Assembly: GCF_018861755.1 (NCBI RefSeq)
Contig: NZ_JAHLEF010000001.1
Span: 1-64,000 of the forward strand
Length of the DNA: 64,000 nt
Source of the DNA: Clostridium sp. CF012
GTDB taxonomy: Bacteria; Bacillota; Clostridia; Clostridiales; Clostridiaceae
Direction: 5' to 3'
Position numbers and translations under genes: made by a program. This document shows, piece by piece, positions 26,471 through 36,638 of the stretch (within the stretch, counting starts at the first letter, position 1; every line of letters begins with the position of its first letter). The notes beneath the pieces were generated by a model. The model was given only the letters and a program-made list of their open reading frames with translations. It did not search any database and was not told where the DNA came from.

Positions 26471-26546
26471 TGGTCTGAGTGACAAGAATCGAACTTGCGA
26501 CCTCATGAACCCCATTCATGCGCGCTACCAACTGCGCTACACCCAG
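26471..26546 (-). tRNA. tRNA-Pro (anticodon GGG)
   Basis: A full cloverleaf is visible on the minus strand. The acceptor stem CTGGGTG pairs with CACTCAG (one G-U), the D arm is GCGC...GCGC, the anticodon stem CATGA/TCATG closes loop ATGGGGT with anticodon GGG, and the T arm contains GTTCGATTC. The 3' CCA is encoded. It is a single tRNA gene with its own terminator. Confidence 0.93.
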
Positions 26547-26657
26547 TTAACAACTTATTATAGCATGAAATTTTATATTGATTCAACATAAAATTCAGCT
26601 TTGAGTTATAAGATTATTTCCCTATAACTCAAAACTACTATATAATAAATAATATTA

Positions 26658-28136
26658 TTATAATATTATACATATTAAGCTGCCATTCCCCTCATTTATA
26701 ATTCTTTGTAATGTCTTTTGAATTTTTACTTGAACATCATCTGGCATCTTAAATAGTTTATTTTGAAGTCCTTCTTTAACCAATACTTCTAAAGATTTAC
26801 CAAACATATTACTCTGCCAAATTTGAGATTTATCGTTCTCAAACTGGTCTAAGATAGATTTATAGAATTCTTCACTTTGCTTTTCTGTCCCCATAATAGG
26901 TGATACTTCTGTGGTTATATCTGCTTTTATAAAATGTAACGACGGTGCTGAAGCCTTTAATTTAACTCCATATCTTCCACCATGTTGTACTAGTTCAGGT
27001 TCTTCTAATGTCATTTCTGAAAGCTGTGGTGCAACTAAGCCATAGCCTTTTTCCTTTACATCCCTTAGTGCATCTGCGATTTTATCATATTCTACTTTTG
27101 CGCTAGAGAATTCACCCATTAATGTTAATAGATCGTTTTCGCCTTTTATTTCTCGATCACAAGTTTCACCTAGTATTTTGTAAAATAATTCGTGTTTAGG
27201 AACTATATTAACTCTAGCAGTGCCTTCTCCCATGTTCATCTCATCAAGTCTTGCAGAATCTAAAAAGTCTACTTCACTAAAACTTAGTAGAGATTTATTT
27301 ATATCCCTAACTTTAAAGATATCCTTGCACATGTCTTTTAAAAACTTCATAAAACTGATTTTTACCCAATGCTTAGAACTCAAGTTTTCAATCCATTCTG
27401 GCATATCTATGTTAATTTCTTTAACTGGAAATTCTCTAAGAATTCTTTGGAATATATTAGCAATATCCTCTTCTTTCATGTTTAGAACGTCCATAACTTG
27501 AACTGGAACATCATATTTTTCTTCCAGCTCTCTTGCTAAAGCTTCTGTTTCAGGAGCAGCAGCATTTTTAGAATTTAACACCATTATGAAAGGTTTATTG
27601 ATGCATTTAAGTTCATCAACTACTCTTTTTTCAGCATCTAAGTATTCTTCTCTTTCTATTCCTGTGATGGAGCCATCTGTAGTAATTAAAAGACCAATAG
27701 TTGAATGCTCATTTATTACCTTTTTTGTTCCAAGTTCAGCCGCTTCTTCAAATGGAATCTCATAGTCATACCAAGGAGTTGTAACCATTTTAGGTGTCTC
27801 CCCTTCTTCGTATCCTAGCGCTCCTTTAACAATATATCCAACACAATCAACCATTCTAACTTTGAACTTAGTACCGCCGTCAAAATCAATTTCCACTGCT
27901 TCGTTGGGTACAAATTTAGGCTCAGTAGTATGAATTGATTTCCCTGAACCACTTTGAGGAAGTTCATCTTTTGCTCTTTCTTTTTTGTGGGGATTGTCAA
28001 TTCTAGGAATTACCATAAGCTCCATAAATCTTTTTATAAATGTAGATTTTCCAGTTCTTACTGGACCAACAACACCTACGTAAATATCCCCCTGTGTTCT
28101 CTCTGCTATATCTTTGTATATATCAAAATTATCCAA
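26658..28136 (-). CDS. spoIVA: Stage IV sporulation protein A, spore coat morphogenetic ATPase
   Basis: The base-layer protein of the spore coat, an ATPase that polymerises on the forespore surface in the mother cell. The N-terminal P-loop domain has GPVRTGKSTFIKRF, and MVDCVGYIV and MVLNSKNAAA are TRAFAC-like motifs. The middle and C-terminal domains are complete. A TTG start at 28136 after GGGAGG gives MDNFDIYKDIAERT and 492 aa, the usual length; the longer frame has no ribosome binding site. Mother-cell sigma-E control is expected but no promoter was identified. Confidence 0.97.
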   Translation of the reverse strand: MDNFDIYKDIAERTQGDIYVGVVGPVRTGKSTFIKRFMELMVIPRIDNPHKKERAKDELPQSGSGKSIHTTEPKFVPNEAVEIDFDGGTKFKVRMVDCVGYIVKGALGYEEGETPKMVTTPWYDYEIPFEEAAELGTKKVINEHSTIGLLITTDGSITGIEREEYLDAEKRVVDELKCINKPFIMVLNSKNAAAPETEALARELEEKYDVPVQVMDVLNMKEEDIANIFQRILREFPVKEINIDMPEWIENLSSKHWVKISFMKFLKDMCKDIFKVRDINKSLLSFSEVDFLDSARLDEMNMGEGTARVNIVPKHELFYKILGETCDREIKGENDLLTLMGEFSSAKVEYDKIADALRDVKEKGYGLVAPQLSEMTLEEPELVQHGGRYGVKLKASAPSLHFIKADITTEVSPIMGTEKQSEEFYKSILDQFENDKSQIWQSNMFGKSLEVLVKEGLQNKLFKMPDDVQVKIQKTLQRIINEGNGSLICIIL

Positions 28137-28226
28137 GATATACCCTCCCAATAATTATTATTAACATTATAAATATATTTTAGAGAACAATAAATTATTA
28201 CTACAGATTAAAAATATATAAAAAAA

Positions 28227-28262
28227 ACCAATCTTCCATTAACTTCTTAAGGGAAAATTGGT
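28227..28262 (-). terminator. Terminator after gpsA
   Basis: ACCAATCTTCC and GGAAAATTGGT form an imperfect stem followed on the minus strand by TTTTTTT. It lies about 30 nt after gpsA and just upstream of spoIVA. Confidence 0.75.
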
Positions 28263-28292
28263 TTTTAATACTAGTGATTTTATAAACTGGCC

Positions 28293-29285
28293 TTAAAACT
28301 CATCTTTTTTATTTCTTGACATAAGCTCGTGTACTCCATCTTTAGGATCTTTACCTTCAAATAGTACTTTGTAAAGCACATCTGTGATAGGCATAGATAC
28401 TTGCTCTTTTTCTTTAAGTTCATAAAAGGCTCTTGTGGCTTTTATACCTTCAACTACCATGCCTATTTCCTCACAAGCCGCATCCATTGGAAGACCCTTT
28501 CCAATTAAAATACCCGCTCTTCTATTCCTACTATGCATACTAGTACAAGTTACGATAAGATCGCCCATACCTGTTAAGCCATAGAATGTTTCAGCTTTAC
28601 CGCCAAGAACAGTTCCTATTTTTATAATCTCACTCATTCCTCTTGTCATAAGTGCAGCTTTAGAATTATCGCCGTAGCCTATTCCATCTGACACACCTGC
28701 AGCGAGTGCAATAATGTTTTTAACTGCCCCACCTATTTCTACTCCAATAATGTCTTCATTAGTGTAAACCCTAAATTTACTTGTCATAAATAAATCTTGA
28801 ACTATTTTTGCATACTCCATTTTTTTAGATGTAACTACTACTGTTGTAGGTATATCTAAAGCAACCTCTTCTGCATGACTCGGTCCTGAAAGTATTACTA
28901 TAGGATTATTCGGAATCTCTTCTTCTATAACCTGTGAAATCCTTTTTGAGGAACCTTCTTCGATTCCCTTTGCAATGCTAACCACAATTTGATTTTGCTT
29001 TAAATATGGCGCTAGTTTCACACTTAAGTCTCTTATTGCATGGGATGGCACTGATAAAACAATTATGTCACTATCACGTGTAGCCTTTTCTATATCAATG
29101 AATGCTGTTACTCCTGCTGGCATGATAACCTTGGGCAAATATTTAATATTTTCTCTTTTAATGTTAATATCATCAATAACACTAAGTTTTCTGTCCCATA
29201 TGTTAACTTTCATTCCTTTTTTGGCAAGCATTACAGATAATGCGCTACCGAAACTACCACCACCTAAAAAAGCAACTTTTAGCAT
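28293..29285 (-). CDS. gpsA: NAD(P)-dependent glycerol-3-phosphate dehydrogenase
   Basis: Reduces dihydroxyacetone phosphate to sn-glycerol 3-phosphate for phospholipid synthesis. It is 330 aa. The Rossmann motif is [15 protein letters not shown], the catalytic Lys region [17 protein letters not shown], and the conserved [13 protein letters not shown] is present. GGAAGG precedes the ATG. It follows der after one base, so the two are cotranscribed. Confidence 0.97.
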   Translation of the reverse strand: MLKVAFLGGGSFGSALSVMLAKKGMKVNIWDRKLSVIDDINIKRENIKYLPKVIMPAGVTAFIDIEKATRDSDIIVLSVPSHAIRDLSVKLAPYLKQNQIVVSIAKGIEEGSSKRISQVIEEEIPNNPIVILSGPSHAEEVALDIPTTVVVTSKKMEYAKIVQDLFMTSKFRVYTNEDIIGVEIGGAVKNIIALAAGVSDGIGYGDNSKAALMTRGMSEIIKIGTVLGGKAETFYGLTGMGDLIVTCTSMHSRNRRAGILIGKGLPMDAACEEIGMVVEGIKATRAFYELKEKEQVSMPITDVLYKVLFEGKDPKDGVHELMSRNKKDEF

Positions 29286-29286
29286 T

Positions 29287-30603
29287 CTATTCCTTCCTTT
29301 CCCTAAATATAAGCTTTATACCTGTTCCCATAAATTCAAAGCTATTTCTCAATTGATTTTCTAAATATCTTTCATAAGAGAAATGTAGTAAATTTTCATT
29401 ATTTACAAAGAACACAAATGTTGGTGGTTTAGATGCTACCTGAGTAACATAAAATATTTTTAATCTCTTATTTGCTACTGTTGGAGGTTCTTTCATTAGT
29501 ACAGCCTTATTTACAACCTCATTAAGTATTCCTGTAGAAATTCTTTTTGAATAATTTTCATAACATTCTTTTACTGTTGAAAGTACCTTATGTACTCTTT
29601 GGCCTGTTTTTGCAGATATAAATAAATAAGGTGCATATGCCATAAAATTTAACCCTGCTTGTATTCTCTTTTTATACTCAATCATAGTTTTGTCATCTTT
29701 TTCGATAAGATCCCATTTATTTACTATTACTAAGATAGCTTTTTTCATCTCATGAGCATAACCTATAATTTTTTCATCTTGATCACTTAATTCTTCTGTA
29801 GCAGTAATCATGAGTATAACTACATCAGCTCTCTCCACTGCTGCTAAGGATCTAATAACACTATATCTCTCAATTCCTTCTTCTACTTTGCTTTTTCTTC
29901 TTATTCCTGCAGTATCTATTAGAACGAACTTTCCTTCTTCAGTTTCAATTTTACTATCAATTGCATCTCTAGTTGTACCTGCAATTTCAGTTACAATATT
30001 TCTTTCTTCTCCAAGCATTCTATTTATCAATGATGATTTACCAACATTCGGCTTACCTACCACTGCAACTTGAATATATTCTTCATCTTCTGTTTGTGAA
30101 TAAATACTATCAAAATGTGTTACTACCTCATCCAGCATATCTCCAAGTCCAAGTGCTTGAGTTGCAGAAATAGAAAAAGGTGTCCCTATACCTAAATTAT
30201 AGAATTCAAAGGCATTTGCTTCTAATTGAAGGTGGTCTATTTTGTTTACTACAAGCACTATTGGTTTTTTGCTTTGCCTAAGCATTTGAGCAACTTCATA
30301 ATCTGCACCTGTAAGTCCTTGCTTTCCGTCTACAATAAATATTATAACATCTGATGTTTCTATAGCTATCTGTGCCTGTCTTCTCATTTGCGCTAAAATA
30401 ATATCTTGACTTTCTACTTCAATACCACCTGTATCAATTAGTGTAAAATTGTGTCTAAGCCAATCTGCATCAGCATACACTCTATCTCTTGTTACACCTG
30501 GTTTATCATCAACTATTGATATTCTTCTACCTGCTAATTTATTAAATAAGGTAGATTTACCTACATTAGGCCTTCCTACTATTGCTACTATTGGTTTTGC
30601 CAT
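29287..30603 (-). CDS. der: Ribosome biogenesis GTPase Der (EngA)
   Basis: An essential double GTPase for 50S subunit maturation, 438 aa. The two G domains in tandem show [12 protein letters not shown] / DTGG / NKID and [12 protein letters not shown] / DTAG / NKWD, followed by the C-terminal KH-like domain. Its start overlaps the stop of the upstream DUF512 gene. The order DUF512-der-gpsA-spoIVA is a common clostridial arrangement. Confidence 0.98.
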   Translation of the reverse strand: MAKPIVAIVGRPNVGKSTLFNKLAGRRISIVDDKPGVTRDRVYADADWLRHNFTLIDTGGIEVESQDIILAQMRRQAQIAIETSDVIIFIVDGKQGLTGADYEVAQMLRQSKKPIVLVVNKIDHLQLEANAFEFYNLGIGTPFSISATQALGLGDMLDEVVTHFDSIYSQTEDEEYIQVAVVGKPNVGKSSLINRMLGEERNIVTEIAGTTRDAIDSKIETEEGKFVLIDTAGIRRKSKVEEGIERYSVIRSLAAVERADVVILMITATEELSDQDEKIIGYAHEMKKAILVIVNKWDLIEKDDKTMIEYKKRIQAGLNFMAYAPYLFISAKTGQRVHKVLSTVKECYENYSKRISTGILNEVVNKAVLMKEPPTVANKRLKIFYVTQVASKPPTFVFFVNNENLLHFSYERYLENQLRNSFEFMGTGIKLIFRERKE

Positions 30604-31940
30604 TATTCTTCCTCCCGACTATTTTGGTTTATTATATGGATTAAATCTTCTCCTGAATAATCACATATTAAAACTTTTGTATTTAAGCTTTTTTCTAAGT
30701 CCCTTACTGTAATATTATCTAAGAATATTTGCTGATCATAGTCACCTAATTCATATCCACTTTTCAACATATTACTAGGAATTATTACATGGTCCCCTAG
30801 CTTTTCATCCTTCAGCTGTTCTATAATATCTTTTCCAGTTAAAAGACCTGCTACTGTAATGGTTTCTCCAAAAAATGCATTTACTATTTTTTTAACTTGG
30901 ATATTAATATTGATATTAATATCAGTAATTTTCTGTGCTACCTTTAATATTTCTGCGTAGGCTGAATGCCCTGTTATAAAGGTAAAACTTCCACTCTTGT
31001 TTAACTCAAGGCTTGACACATCTTCATCGATAACACTTCTTAGCATTCTTATCATGCCAATACCGTCTTCTAACTGATCATATCCATCATAAAATTCTTC
31101 ACTTGGAACATCAATTCCAGCTGTAACATAGAATTCATCGGATAACCTTACAAAAGGTGACCCAATTTCATTAATATATTTTTCTTGTAATTCTTTTACG
31201 CCTTCAATTTCTTGCGTTGCAGTGTTTTTGTCATACAATATTAAATTATATAGACCTTCCCTATATTTAGTGATTCCAACGGGCACCACTGCTAAATTTT
31301 CAATGTTTGGGTAAAGTTTATATAAATCCTCAATGGTTTTTATAAGCTCGGGTCCATTATTAATACCTGGACATGAAACCACTTGACAATTAATTTTAAT
31401 GGAAGCTTCAGCCAGCCTCTTCAACCTGTCATAAACATCTCCAGCAAATTTATTGTTCAGCATTATCTTTCTAAGCTCTGGATCAGTAGTATGGACAGAA
31501 ACATTAATTGGGCTTATTTTATATCGTATTATTCGGTCAATGTCCTCTTCCTTCATATTAGTTAAGGTTACAAAGTTACCTTGAAAAAATGATAATCTGG
31601 AATCATCATCTTTAAAATATAGTGTTTCTCTCATTCCTTGTGGCAATTGATCAATAAAACAGAATATACATTTATTATGACAGCTTTTGGGTTTATCCAA
31701 AATTGCATCAATAAATTGGATTCCTAAATCTTCATCATATTCCTTTTCAACTTCAATCTCCCAAACTTCTCCATCTGCCTTCTCAATCTCAATGCATATA
31801 AGTTCATCTGTAATTAAAAATTTATAATCAATAATGTCTATTACAGCATTGCCATTTATACTAATTAATCTATCTCCCACTTCTAACTCAATTTCTTCTG
31901 CAATACTCCCTGGAAGTATCTTAGCTATCTGATTTTTCAT
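30603..31940 (-). CDS. DUF512 family protein: PDZ domain plus radical SAM-like region
   Basis: A 445-aa protein. A PDZ-like domain covers residues 1-60 ([20 protein letters not shown]). A CX3CX2C cluster at Cys87, 91 and 94 ([14 protein letters not shown]), typical of radical SAM enzymes, follows. The C-terminal DUF512 region contains [10 protein letters not shown] and [12 protein letters not shown]. It is widespread in clostridia next to der, but its reaction is unknown. The PDZ-like part may bind a partner or substrate. AGGAGGT precedes the ATG. Confidence 0.9.
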   Translation of the reverse strand: MKNQIAKILPGSIAEEIELEVGDRLISINGNAVIDIIDYKFLITDELICIEIEKADGEVWEIEVEKEYDEDLGIQFIDAILDKPKSCHNKCIFCFIDQLPQGMRETLYFKDDDSRLSFFQGNFVTLTNMKEEDIDRIIRYKISPINVSVHTTDPELRKIMLNNKFAGDVYDRLKRLAEASIKINCQVVSCPGINNGPELIKTIEDLYKLYPNIENLAVVPVGITKYREGLYNLILYDKNTATQEIEGVKELQEKYINEIGSPFVRLSDEFYVTAGIDVPSEEFYDGYDQLEDGIGMIRMLRSVIDEDVSSLELNKSGSFTFITGHSAYAEILKVAQKITDINININIQVKKIVNAFFGETITVAGLLTGKDIIEQLKDEKLGDHVIIPSNMLKSGYELGDYDQQIFLDNITVRDLEKSLNTKVLICDYSGEDLIHIINQNSREEE

Positions 31941-32245
31941 TTTTACCTCCTGTTTAACAATAACCTCTCATATAAAAGGTTTTATGAGGAATTAGAAATA
32001 TATTAAAATTAAATACTTTTTTTGAAATATATAGTACTAAATATATAATATTTAATTTATAATAAGCAATTAGTTCAATAATAAATTATAGCATTCCATT
32101 AAATATATTACATGAATTCATTATTTAAGTCAACGTTATTAGTCTTTAAAAGAAGAAAAAATGCATATATCGCAAATTTTGCGCTTTTTCACGTACTACT
32201 ACTAGGGATTTTGTGATTAATACATAATTTACTACAGAATAAAAA
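31941..32245. other. AT-rich spacer without recognised gene
   Basis: About 305 nt between the DUF512 gene and the terminator of the phosphate operon. It is mostly A and T with short runs. It should hold the promoter of the DUF512-der-gpsA operon, but I could not identify a convincing one. Confidence 0.4.
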
Positions 32246-32265
32246 TACCTCCTAAGAAGGAGGTA
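32246..32265 (-). terminator. Terminator of the pst operon
   Basis: A perfect 7-bp stem, TACCTCC/GGAGGTA, with 6-nt loop. It is followed on the minus strand by TTTTTATTC and adjoins the stop codon of the second PstS-like gene. Confidence 0.8.
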
Positions 32266-33090
32266 CTAAAATGCTTCTATGCAATATTTTCTTATAATTT
32301 TCTTACCATCTTCGCTTTTAAAATACTGAAAAAGATCCTTTAGACTATCTTTTTTTTCTTTGGAATAATACATTCTTATTGGAAATCTTAGAGAATACAG
32401 TTCATTCTTTAAATTTGATGTTGTAATTTCAATTCCATTTAATTTTAAAAAAACACTTTCTTTATTATACCACTGTCCTGGCATAAAACCTATAGCATTT
32501 TTATTTTGAGCAACAAAATTTTTCATTTCTTCTACACTCTCTACATACTGTATAGTACTGCTCATTTGTTCTTTTACGGGAGTATCCATTATTTTTCTAT
32601 CAAAAGCATATTGAACTGAGTTCAATGTGCTTTTAAAAGCTACAGGAATTAGTACCTTTGATTCTCCCTTTAGCTTTTCCCAATTTACTATATTTCCTGT
32701 ATATATTTTTTTCAAGTCAGAAGTTCCCACACTATTCACTTTATTACTAGAGTTAACAATAATACCGATACCATCATAAGCCAGAATTTCATTCTCAATT
32801 CCCTTATTGTCGGGCTGAACATATCCAAGTAATAACTCCACTTCAGAGCCGTTTAGTTTATTAAAAGCCCTTTCTCTGTCAATGGATTCCACAGTAACTA
32901 CAGGGTCATTATTTGAATTATAATCCCGTACCAAATCATTTACCATAGGAAAAACTGTATCTTCACAAAGTATTTTAATGCTTTTAGGCTGCTCGCCTTT
33001 TGTTTCTGTATCTTTTTTACATCCTACACTTAACAATACAATAGTAACACTAAATATTATCCAAAGTATTTTTAATTTTTTTTTCTTCAT
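32266..33090 (-). CDS. Divergent PstS-like phosphate-binding lipoprotein
   Basis: A 274-aa lipoprotein with signal peptide and lipobox LLSVGC. The fold matches PstS: SVGTSDLKKIYTGNIVNWEKL is the conserved family segment, as in the main PstS (LTKKQLLDIFTGKIKNWKEV). The usual phosphate-contact motifs are altered: GSTALQP becomes EDTVFPM and RPASSGTR becomes FKSTLNSV. Phosphate binding may thus be lost or changed. It follows phoU at the end of the pst operon, an unusual place for a binding protein. GTGGAG selects the ATG at 33090. Confidence 0.8.
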   Translation of the reverse strand: MKKKKLKILWIIFSVTIVLLSVGCKKDTETKGEQPKSIKILCEDTVFPMVNDLVRDYNSNNDPVVTVESIDRERAFNKLNGSEVELLLGYVQPDNKGIENEILAYDGIGIIVNSSNKVNSVGTSDLKKIYTGNIVNWEKLKGESKVLIPVAFKSTLNSVQYAFDRKIMDTPVKEQMSSTIQYVESVEEMKNFVAQNKNAIGFMPGQWYNKESVFLKLNGIEITTSNLKNELYSLRFPIRMYYSKEKKDSLKDLFQYFKSEDGKKIIRKYCIEAF

Positions 33091-33157
33091 AATCACTACT
33101 CCACTACAATATTTTAAATATTTATTGTAATTGTAGTTTCTGTATTTCACGTAAAAA

Positions 33158-33814
33158 CTATTCGTTTAAATTAACCTTTTCTCCAGTAACTAAATAAATT
33201 GTCCATTCACATATGTTTGTCGTGTGATCTGCAATTCTTTCTAGCCACTTACAAATAAATAAAAATTGAGTAGCTTGATTTACTGTATCTTGATTTTTAA
33301 ACATTAATTGTAGAAGTTCTGCAAATACTTCCTTATAAATATCATCTACTTGATCGTCTCGTTTGCAAACTTCATATGCCTTTTCAACATCTCCTGCCAC
33401 ATAAGCGTCCAAGGAATCCTTTATCATAAGTATTACTATATCAGCCATTCTTGGTATATCTATTAGTTGCTTTATATATTTCTCATCTTTTAATCTTACT
33501 GTAATTTTAGCAACGTCAACAGCATAATCCGCCATCCTCTCAAGGTCTGTTACTATTTTTGTAGTGGTAAATATGTTTCTTAAGTCTATGGCTAAAGGTT
33601 GCTGCATGGCGATTAATCTTATTGCTTTATCTTCTATCTCTCGTTCCAGTGCATCAACTATGTCATCATTAATCATTATTCTTTCAGCCTTTTCAGCGTT
33701 TTGAGTTACTAAGGCATCAATGCAGTCATGAATTTGTTTTTCTACTATACTTCCCATTCTAATTAAATCATTATGAAGCTCTTCAAGACTTGCTTCAAAT
33801 ACTTTTCTTGCCAT
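33158..33814 (-). CDS. phoU: Phosphate signaling complex protein PhoU
   Basis: A 218-aa all-helical protein with two three-helix PhoU repeats carrying E/D-rich metal-binding motifs (DLERMADYAVDVAKI and WLERIADHTTNICEW). It links Pst transporter state to the PhoR kinase and restrains uptake. GGGAAGG precedes the ATG, and it follows pstB after about 23 nt. Confidence 0.97.
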   Translation of the reverse strand: MARKVFEASLEELHNDLIRMGSIVEKQIHDCIDALVTQNAEKAERIMINDDIVDALEREIEDKAIRLIAMQQPLAIDLRNIFTTTKIVTDLERMADYAVDVAKITVRLKDEKYIKQLIDIPRMADIVILMIKDSLDAYVAGDVEKAYEVCKRDDQVDDIYKEVFAELLQLMFKNQDTVNQATQFLFICKWLERIADHTTNICEWTIYLVTGEKVNLNE

Positions 33815-33837
33815 ATTATCACCTTCCCTGTTATATT

Positions 33838-34590
33838 TTAACCAAATCTTCCTGTAATATAATCCTCAGTTCTTTTATCTTGCGGTTTGTAAAATATATT
33901 TTCTGTTTTGCCATTTTCAACTATTTCTCCATTGAGAAAAAATGCGGTATAATCAGATATTCTACCTGCTTGTTGCATATTATGAGTAACAATTATAACC
34001 GTATACTTCTTTTTAAGCACATCCATTAATTCTTCAATCTTTAATGTAGAAATAGGGTCTAAGGCAGAAGTTGGCTCATCCATTAATAAAACTTCAGGCT
34101 GCACAGCTAAAGTCCTAGCTATGCATAGACGTTGTTGCTGCCCACCAGATAACCCTAGTGCACTCTTTTTAAGTCTGTCTTTTACTTCACCCCAGAGGGC
34201 AGCTCCCTTCAAACTATCCTCTACAATTTCATCAAGGTATTTTTTATTAGTTAGGCCGTGAATTTTAGGGCCATAAGCTACATTGTCGTATATTGACATA
34301 GGGAAGGGATTAGGTTTTTGGAATACCATTCCTACTTTTTTCCTTAAATCTATAACATCATAATCCGGACTATATATATTTTTATTTTCATATAACACTT
34401 CTCCATCTATTTTAACAGAATCTATTAAATCATTCATTCTGTTAATAGTACGTAAAAATGTTGATTTACCGCAACCAGATGGTCCTATAAGTGCAGTAAC
34501 TGAATTTTTTTCTATATTAATATTTACATTTTTAAGTGCTTGAACATTTCCATAATATAGGTTTAAATCCTTTGCTATAACTATTCCCAT
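33838..34590 (-). CDS. pstB: Phosphate ABC transporter, ATP-binding protein
   Basis: A 250-aa ATPase of the high-affinity phosphate importer. Walker A is GPSGCGKST, the signature [16 protein letters not shown], Walker [12 protein letters not shown], the switch His IVTHNM. The ATG at 34590 ([14 protein letters not shown]) has GGGAGG at 8 nt; the longer frame only adds 13 residues overlapping the end of pstA. Confidence 0.97.
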   Translation of the reverse strand: MGIVIAKDLNLYYGNVQALKNVNINIEKNSVTALIGPSGCGKSTFLRTINRMNDLIDSVKIDGEVLYENKNIYSPDYDVIDLRKKVGMVFQKPNPFPMSIYDNVAYGPKIHGLTNKKYLDEIVEDSLKGAALWGEVKDRLKKSALGLSGGQQQRLCIARTLAVQPEVLLMDEPTSALDPISTLKIEELMDVLKKKYTVIIVTHNMQQAGRISDYTAFFLNGEIVENGKTENIFYKPQDKRTEDYITGRFG

Positions 34591-34603
34591 GTCGCTTACC
34601 TCC

Positions 34604-35491
34604 CTATTTACTTCCTGTGTGAGATTCATATAATTTTTTCCCGATTATTCTTGCAGATACATTAAATATAAGCACTGCTATTATTAAAACTGCTGAAGCT
34701 CCATTTGCTATCTTAGCAGCATCAGGCACCATTCCTTCAGAATTCAGCTTCCATATATAGACAGACAAAGTTTCAGCGGGCCTTAATAAACTATAAGCTG
34801 AAGCTTTACTGGTTAAGCTTAAATTAGTAAAATTTAAAGTTGGTGCACTCATACCAGCAGTATAAAGTAATGCCGCTGCTTCTCCAAATATCCTTCCTGC
34901 TGCTAGTATAATACCTGTTAGAATTTGAGGCATTGCAGAGGGTAACACAACATTTTTAATAGTTTGCCACCTAGTAGCACCCAGGCCTAAACTGGCTTCT
35001 TTAACACCAAATGATGCAGCTTTAATAGCATTTTCACAAACTCTAGTCATACCCGGTAAATTTATTATCGTTATAGCTAATGCTCCAGCAATAAGAGAAT
35101 ATCCCCATTTTGTCATATTAACAAAAACTAATAGTCCGAATAAGCCTACTACTATAGAAGGCAGAGATGCCATAGTTTCAATACTCAATCTTATAATATT
35201 TAATAGCTTTCCCTCTTTTGCGTATTCAGCTAAATATATTCCAGCCCCTACCCCTAGCGGTACTGTAATTATAAGAGTTACTAGTAGCAAATGTATTGAA
35301 TTATATAATTGACGTCCAATTCCTCCACCGGCCTCACCGATTTTGGGTTCACCAAATAAAAATTTCAAATTTAAGGATTGTCTCCCATTATATATTATAT
35401 ATCCTATGAGGCTTATAAGCAAAAGAATCACTAAGGCAGAAATTATGTATAAAACTATAGTTGCTATTTTATCTTTAACTTTAGCATTCAT
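34604..35491 (-). CDS. pstA: Phosphate ABC transporter, permease PstA
   Basis: A 295-aa permease with about six membrane helices. The cytoplasmic EAA loop is [23 protein letters not shown]. It overlaps the pstC stop by one base and pairs with PstC as a heterodimer. [20 protein letters not shown] starts the core domain. Confidence 0.96.
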   Translation of the reverse strand: MNAKVKDKIATIVLYIISALVILLLISLIGYIIYNGRQSLNLKFLFGEPKIGEAGGGIGRQLYNSIHLLLVTLIITVPLGVGAGIYLAEYAKEGKLLNIIRLSIETMASLPSIVVGLFGLLVFVNMTKWGYSLIAGALAITIINLPGMTRVCENAIKAASFGVKEASLGLGATRWQTIKNVVLPSAMPQILTGIILAAGRIFGEAAALLYTAGMSAPTLNFTNLSLTSKASAYSLLRPAETLSVYIWKLNSEGMVPDAAKIANGASAVLIIAVLIFNVSARIIGKKLYESHTGSK

Positions 35492-36435
35492 TATATCTCA
35501 CCTCTTTTTCCAAGTTTTCTAATTAGAAGTATAAATACAAAGGATATTATTAGTAATAATAGTGCCATTGACCATAATGCGTCATTCCACGCTGTACCAT
35601 AAATCGTATTTGCCATATCCATTGTTAGTATGCTTGTTAATGTAGCTGTGGTTCCAAGTAACCCCTTAGGGAAGGTAACGGAGTTCCCTATAACCATTTG
35701 AACTGCCAGTGCTTCTCCAAAGGCTCTTGAAACTCCCAGGACTATGCCTGTTAATATTCCACTTTTAGCTGCTGGAATAATTACTTTAATTATAGTTTGC
35801 CATCTAGTTGCGCCAAGTCCATAGGATGCTTCTATATAATCTTTAGGTATAGTTTTTATAGCATCTGAAGAAATACTTGTTATTGTTGGTAAAATCATTA
35901 CACTAATAACTAATACTCCTGCAAGTAGACTAAACCCTATTCCTCCAAAAAAAATCTTAATAATAGGTACTAATACACTTACTCCTATCCAGCCATAAAC
36001 AACAGAAGGTATTCCCACAAATAACTCAATGGCAGGTTGAAGAACTTTTGTGCCGAGTTTTGGTGAAATTACATTCATAAATACGGCTAGTGCTACCCCT
36101 ATTGGTGCACTTACTAGCACTGCAAGGAAAGAAACCACTGTTGACCCAAGAATAAATACCAAAGTTCCAAATTGAGGAGATAAAGATTCTCCGCTGCCCT
36201 CTGGATTCCAATTCCCCGAGAATATAAAATTAAATATTGAATATCCATGCTTTATAAAGGTATTCAAGCCTTTAGTAGTTAGGAATAATATGATTGAAAA
36301 GGTAAGAATGACTATAATTGCACCACAAAATATTGCAAAACCTCGTCCTAAATATTCATTTTTAAGTTTTAATAATATTTTTTTCATATCGGCTTTAAGT
36401 TTTAAAAACATTGATTTCCTATCATTTTTTTTCAT
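35491..36435 (-). CDS. pstC: Phosphate ABC transporter, permease PstC
   Basis: A 314-aa permease with six predicted membrane helices. The EAA loop is [23 protein letters not shown]. The N-terminus is longer and Lys-rich (MKKNDRKSMFLKLK) before the first helix. AGAGG lies 8 nt before the ATG. It follows pstS after a 200-nt gap holding an attenuator-like hairpin. Confidence 0.96.
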   Translation of the reverse strand: MKKNDRKSMFLKLKADMKKILLKLKNEYLGRGFAIFCGAIIVILTFSIILFLTTKGLNTFIKHGYSIFNFIFSGNWNPEGSGESLSPQFGTLVFILGSTVVSFLAVLVSAPIGVALAVFMNVISPKLGTKVLQPAIELFVGIPSVVYGWIGVSVLVPIIKIFFGGIGFSLLAGVLVISVMILPTITSISSDAIKTIPKDYIEASYGLGATRWQTIIKVIIPAAKSGILTGIVLGVSRAFGEALAVQMVIGNSVTFPKGLLGTTATLTSILTMDMANTIYGTAWNDALWSMALLLLIISFVFILLIRKLGKRGEI

Positions 36436-36524
36436 ATCATTTTACCTCTAAAAATTATTTTAACCACATTTCAGAAGGAAAGTTCACCATTTTCCATAAA
36501 TAAGAACTTACTACCCTAGTAAAA

Positions 36525-36600
36525 AGAAAACTTCGGTGGGGGGGTATAAAGCTCCTTCTAAAATCGTTAATAGGACAAGTACCGAAGGGTAGAATTTAAT
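36525..36600. repeat. Hairpin-rich repeat between pstS and pstC, related to 24501-24547
   Basis: On the plus strand ACTTCGGT (about 36529) pairs at a distance with ACCGAAG (36580-36586). Its first part, GAAAACTTCGGT...CTCC.TCT.AA...GTTAAT, resembles the hairpin at 24501-24543 at roughly two thirds of positions. It may be an mRNA-stability structure or a dispersed clostridial repeat. Confidence 0.4.
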
Positions 36601-36609
36601 GCAAATAAA

Positions 36610-36627
36610 GACTGGTTTTACCCAGCC
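36610..36627 (-). terminator. Intercistronic attenuator between pstS and pstC
   Basis: On the minus strand GGCTGG-GTAAAA-CCAGTC is followed by TTTATTT, about 12 nt after the pstS stop. Partial termination here would let pstS be made in excess over the membrane subunits. Confidence 0.55.
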
Positions 36628-36638
36628 TTTTGAGAACA

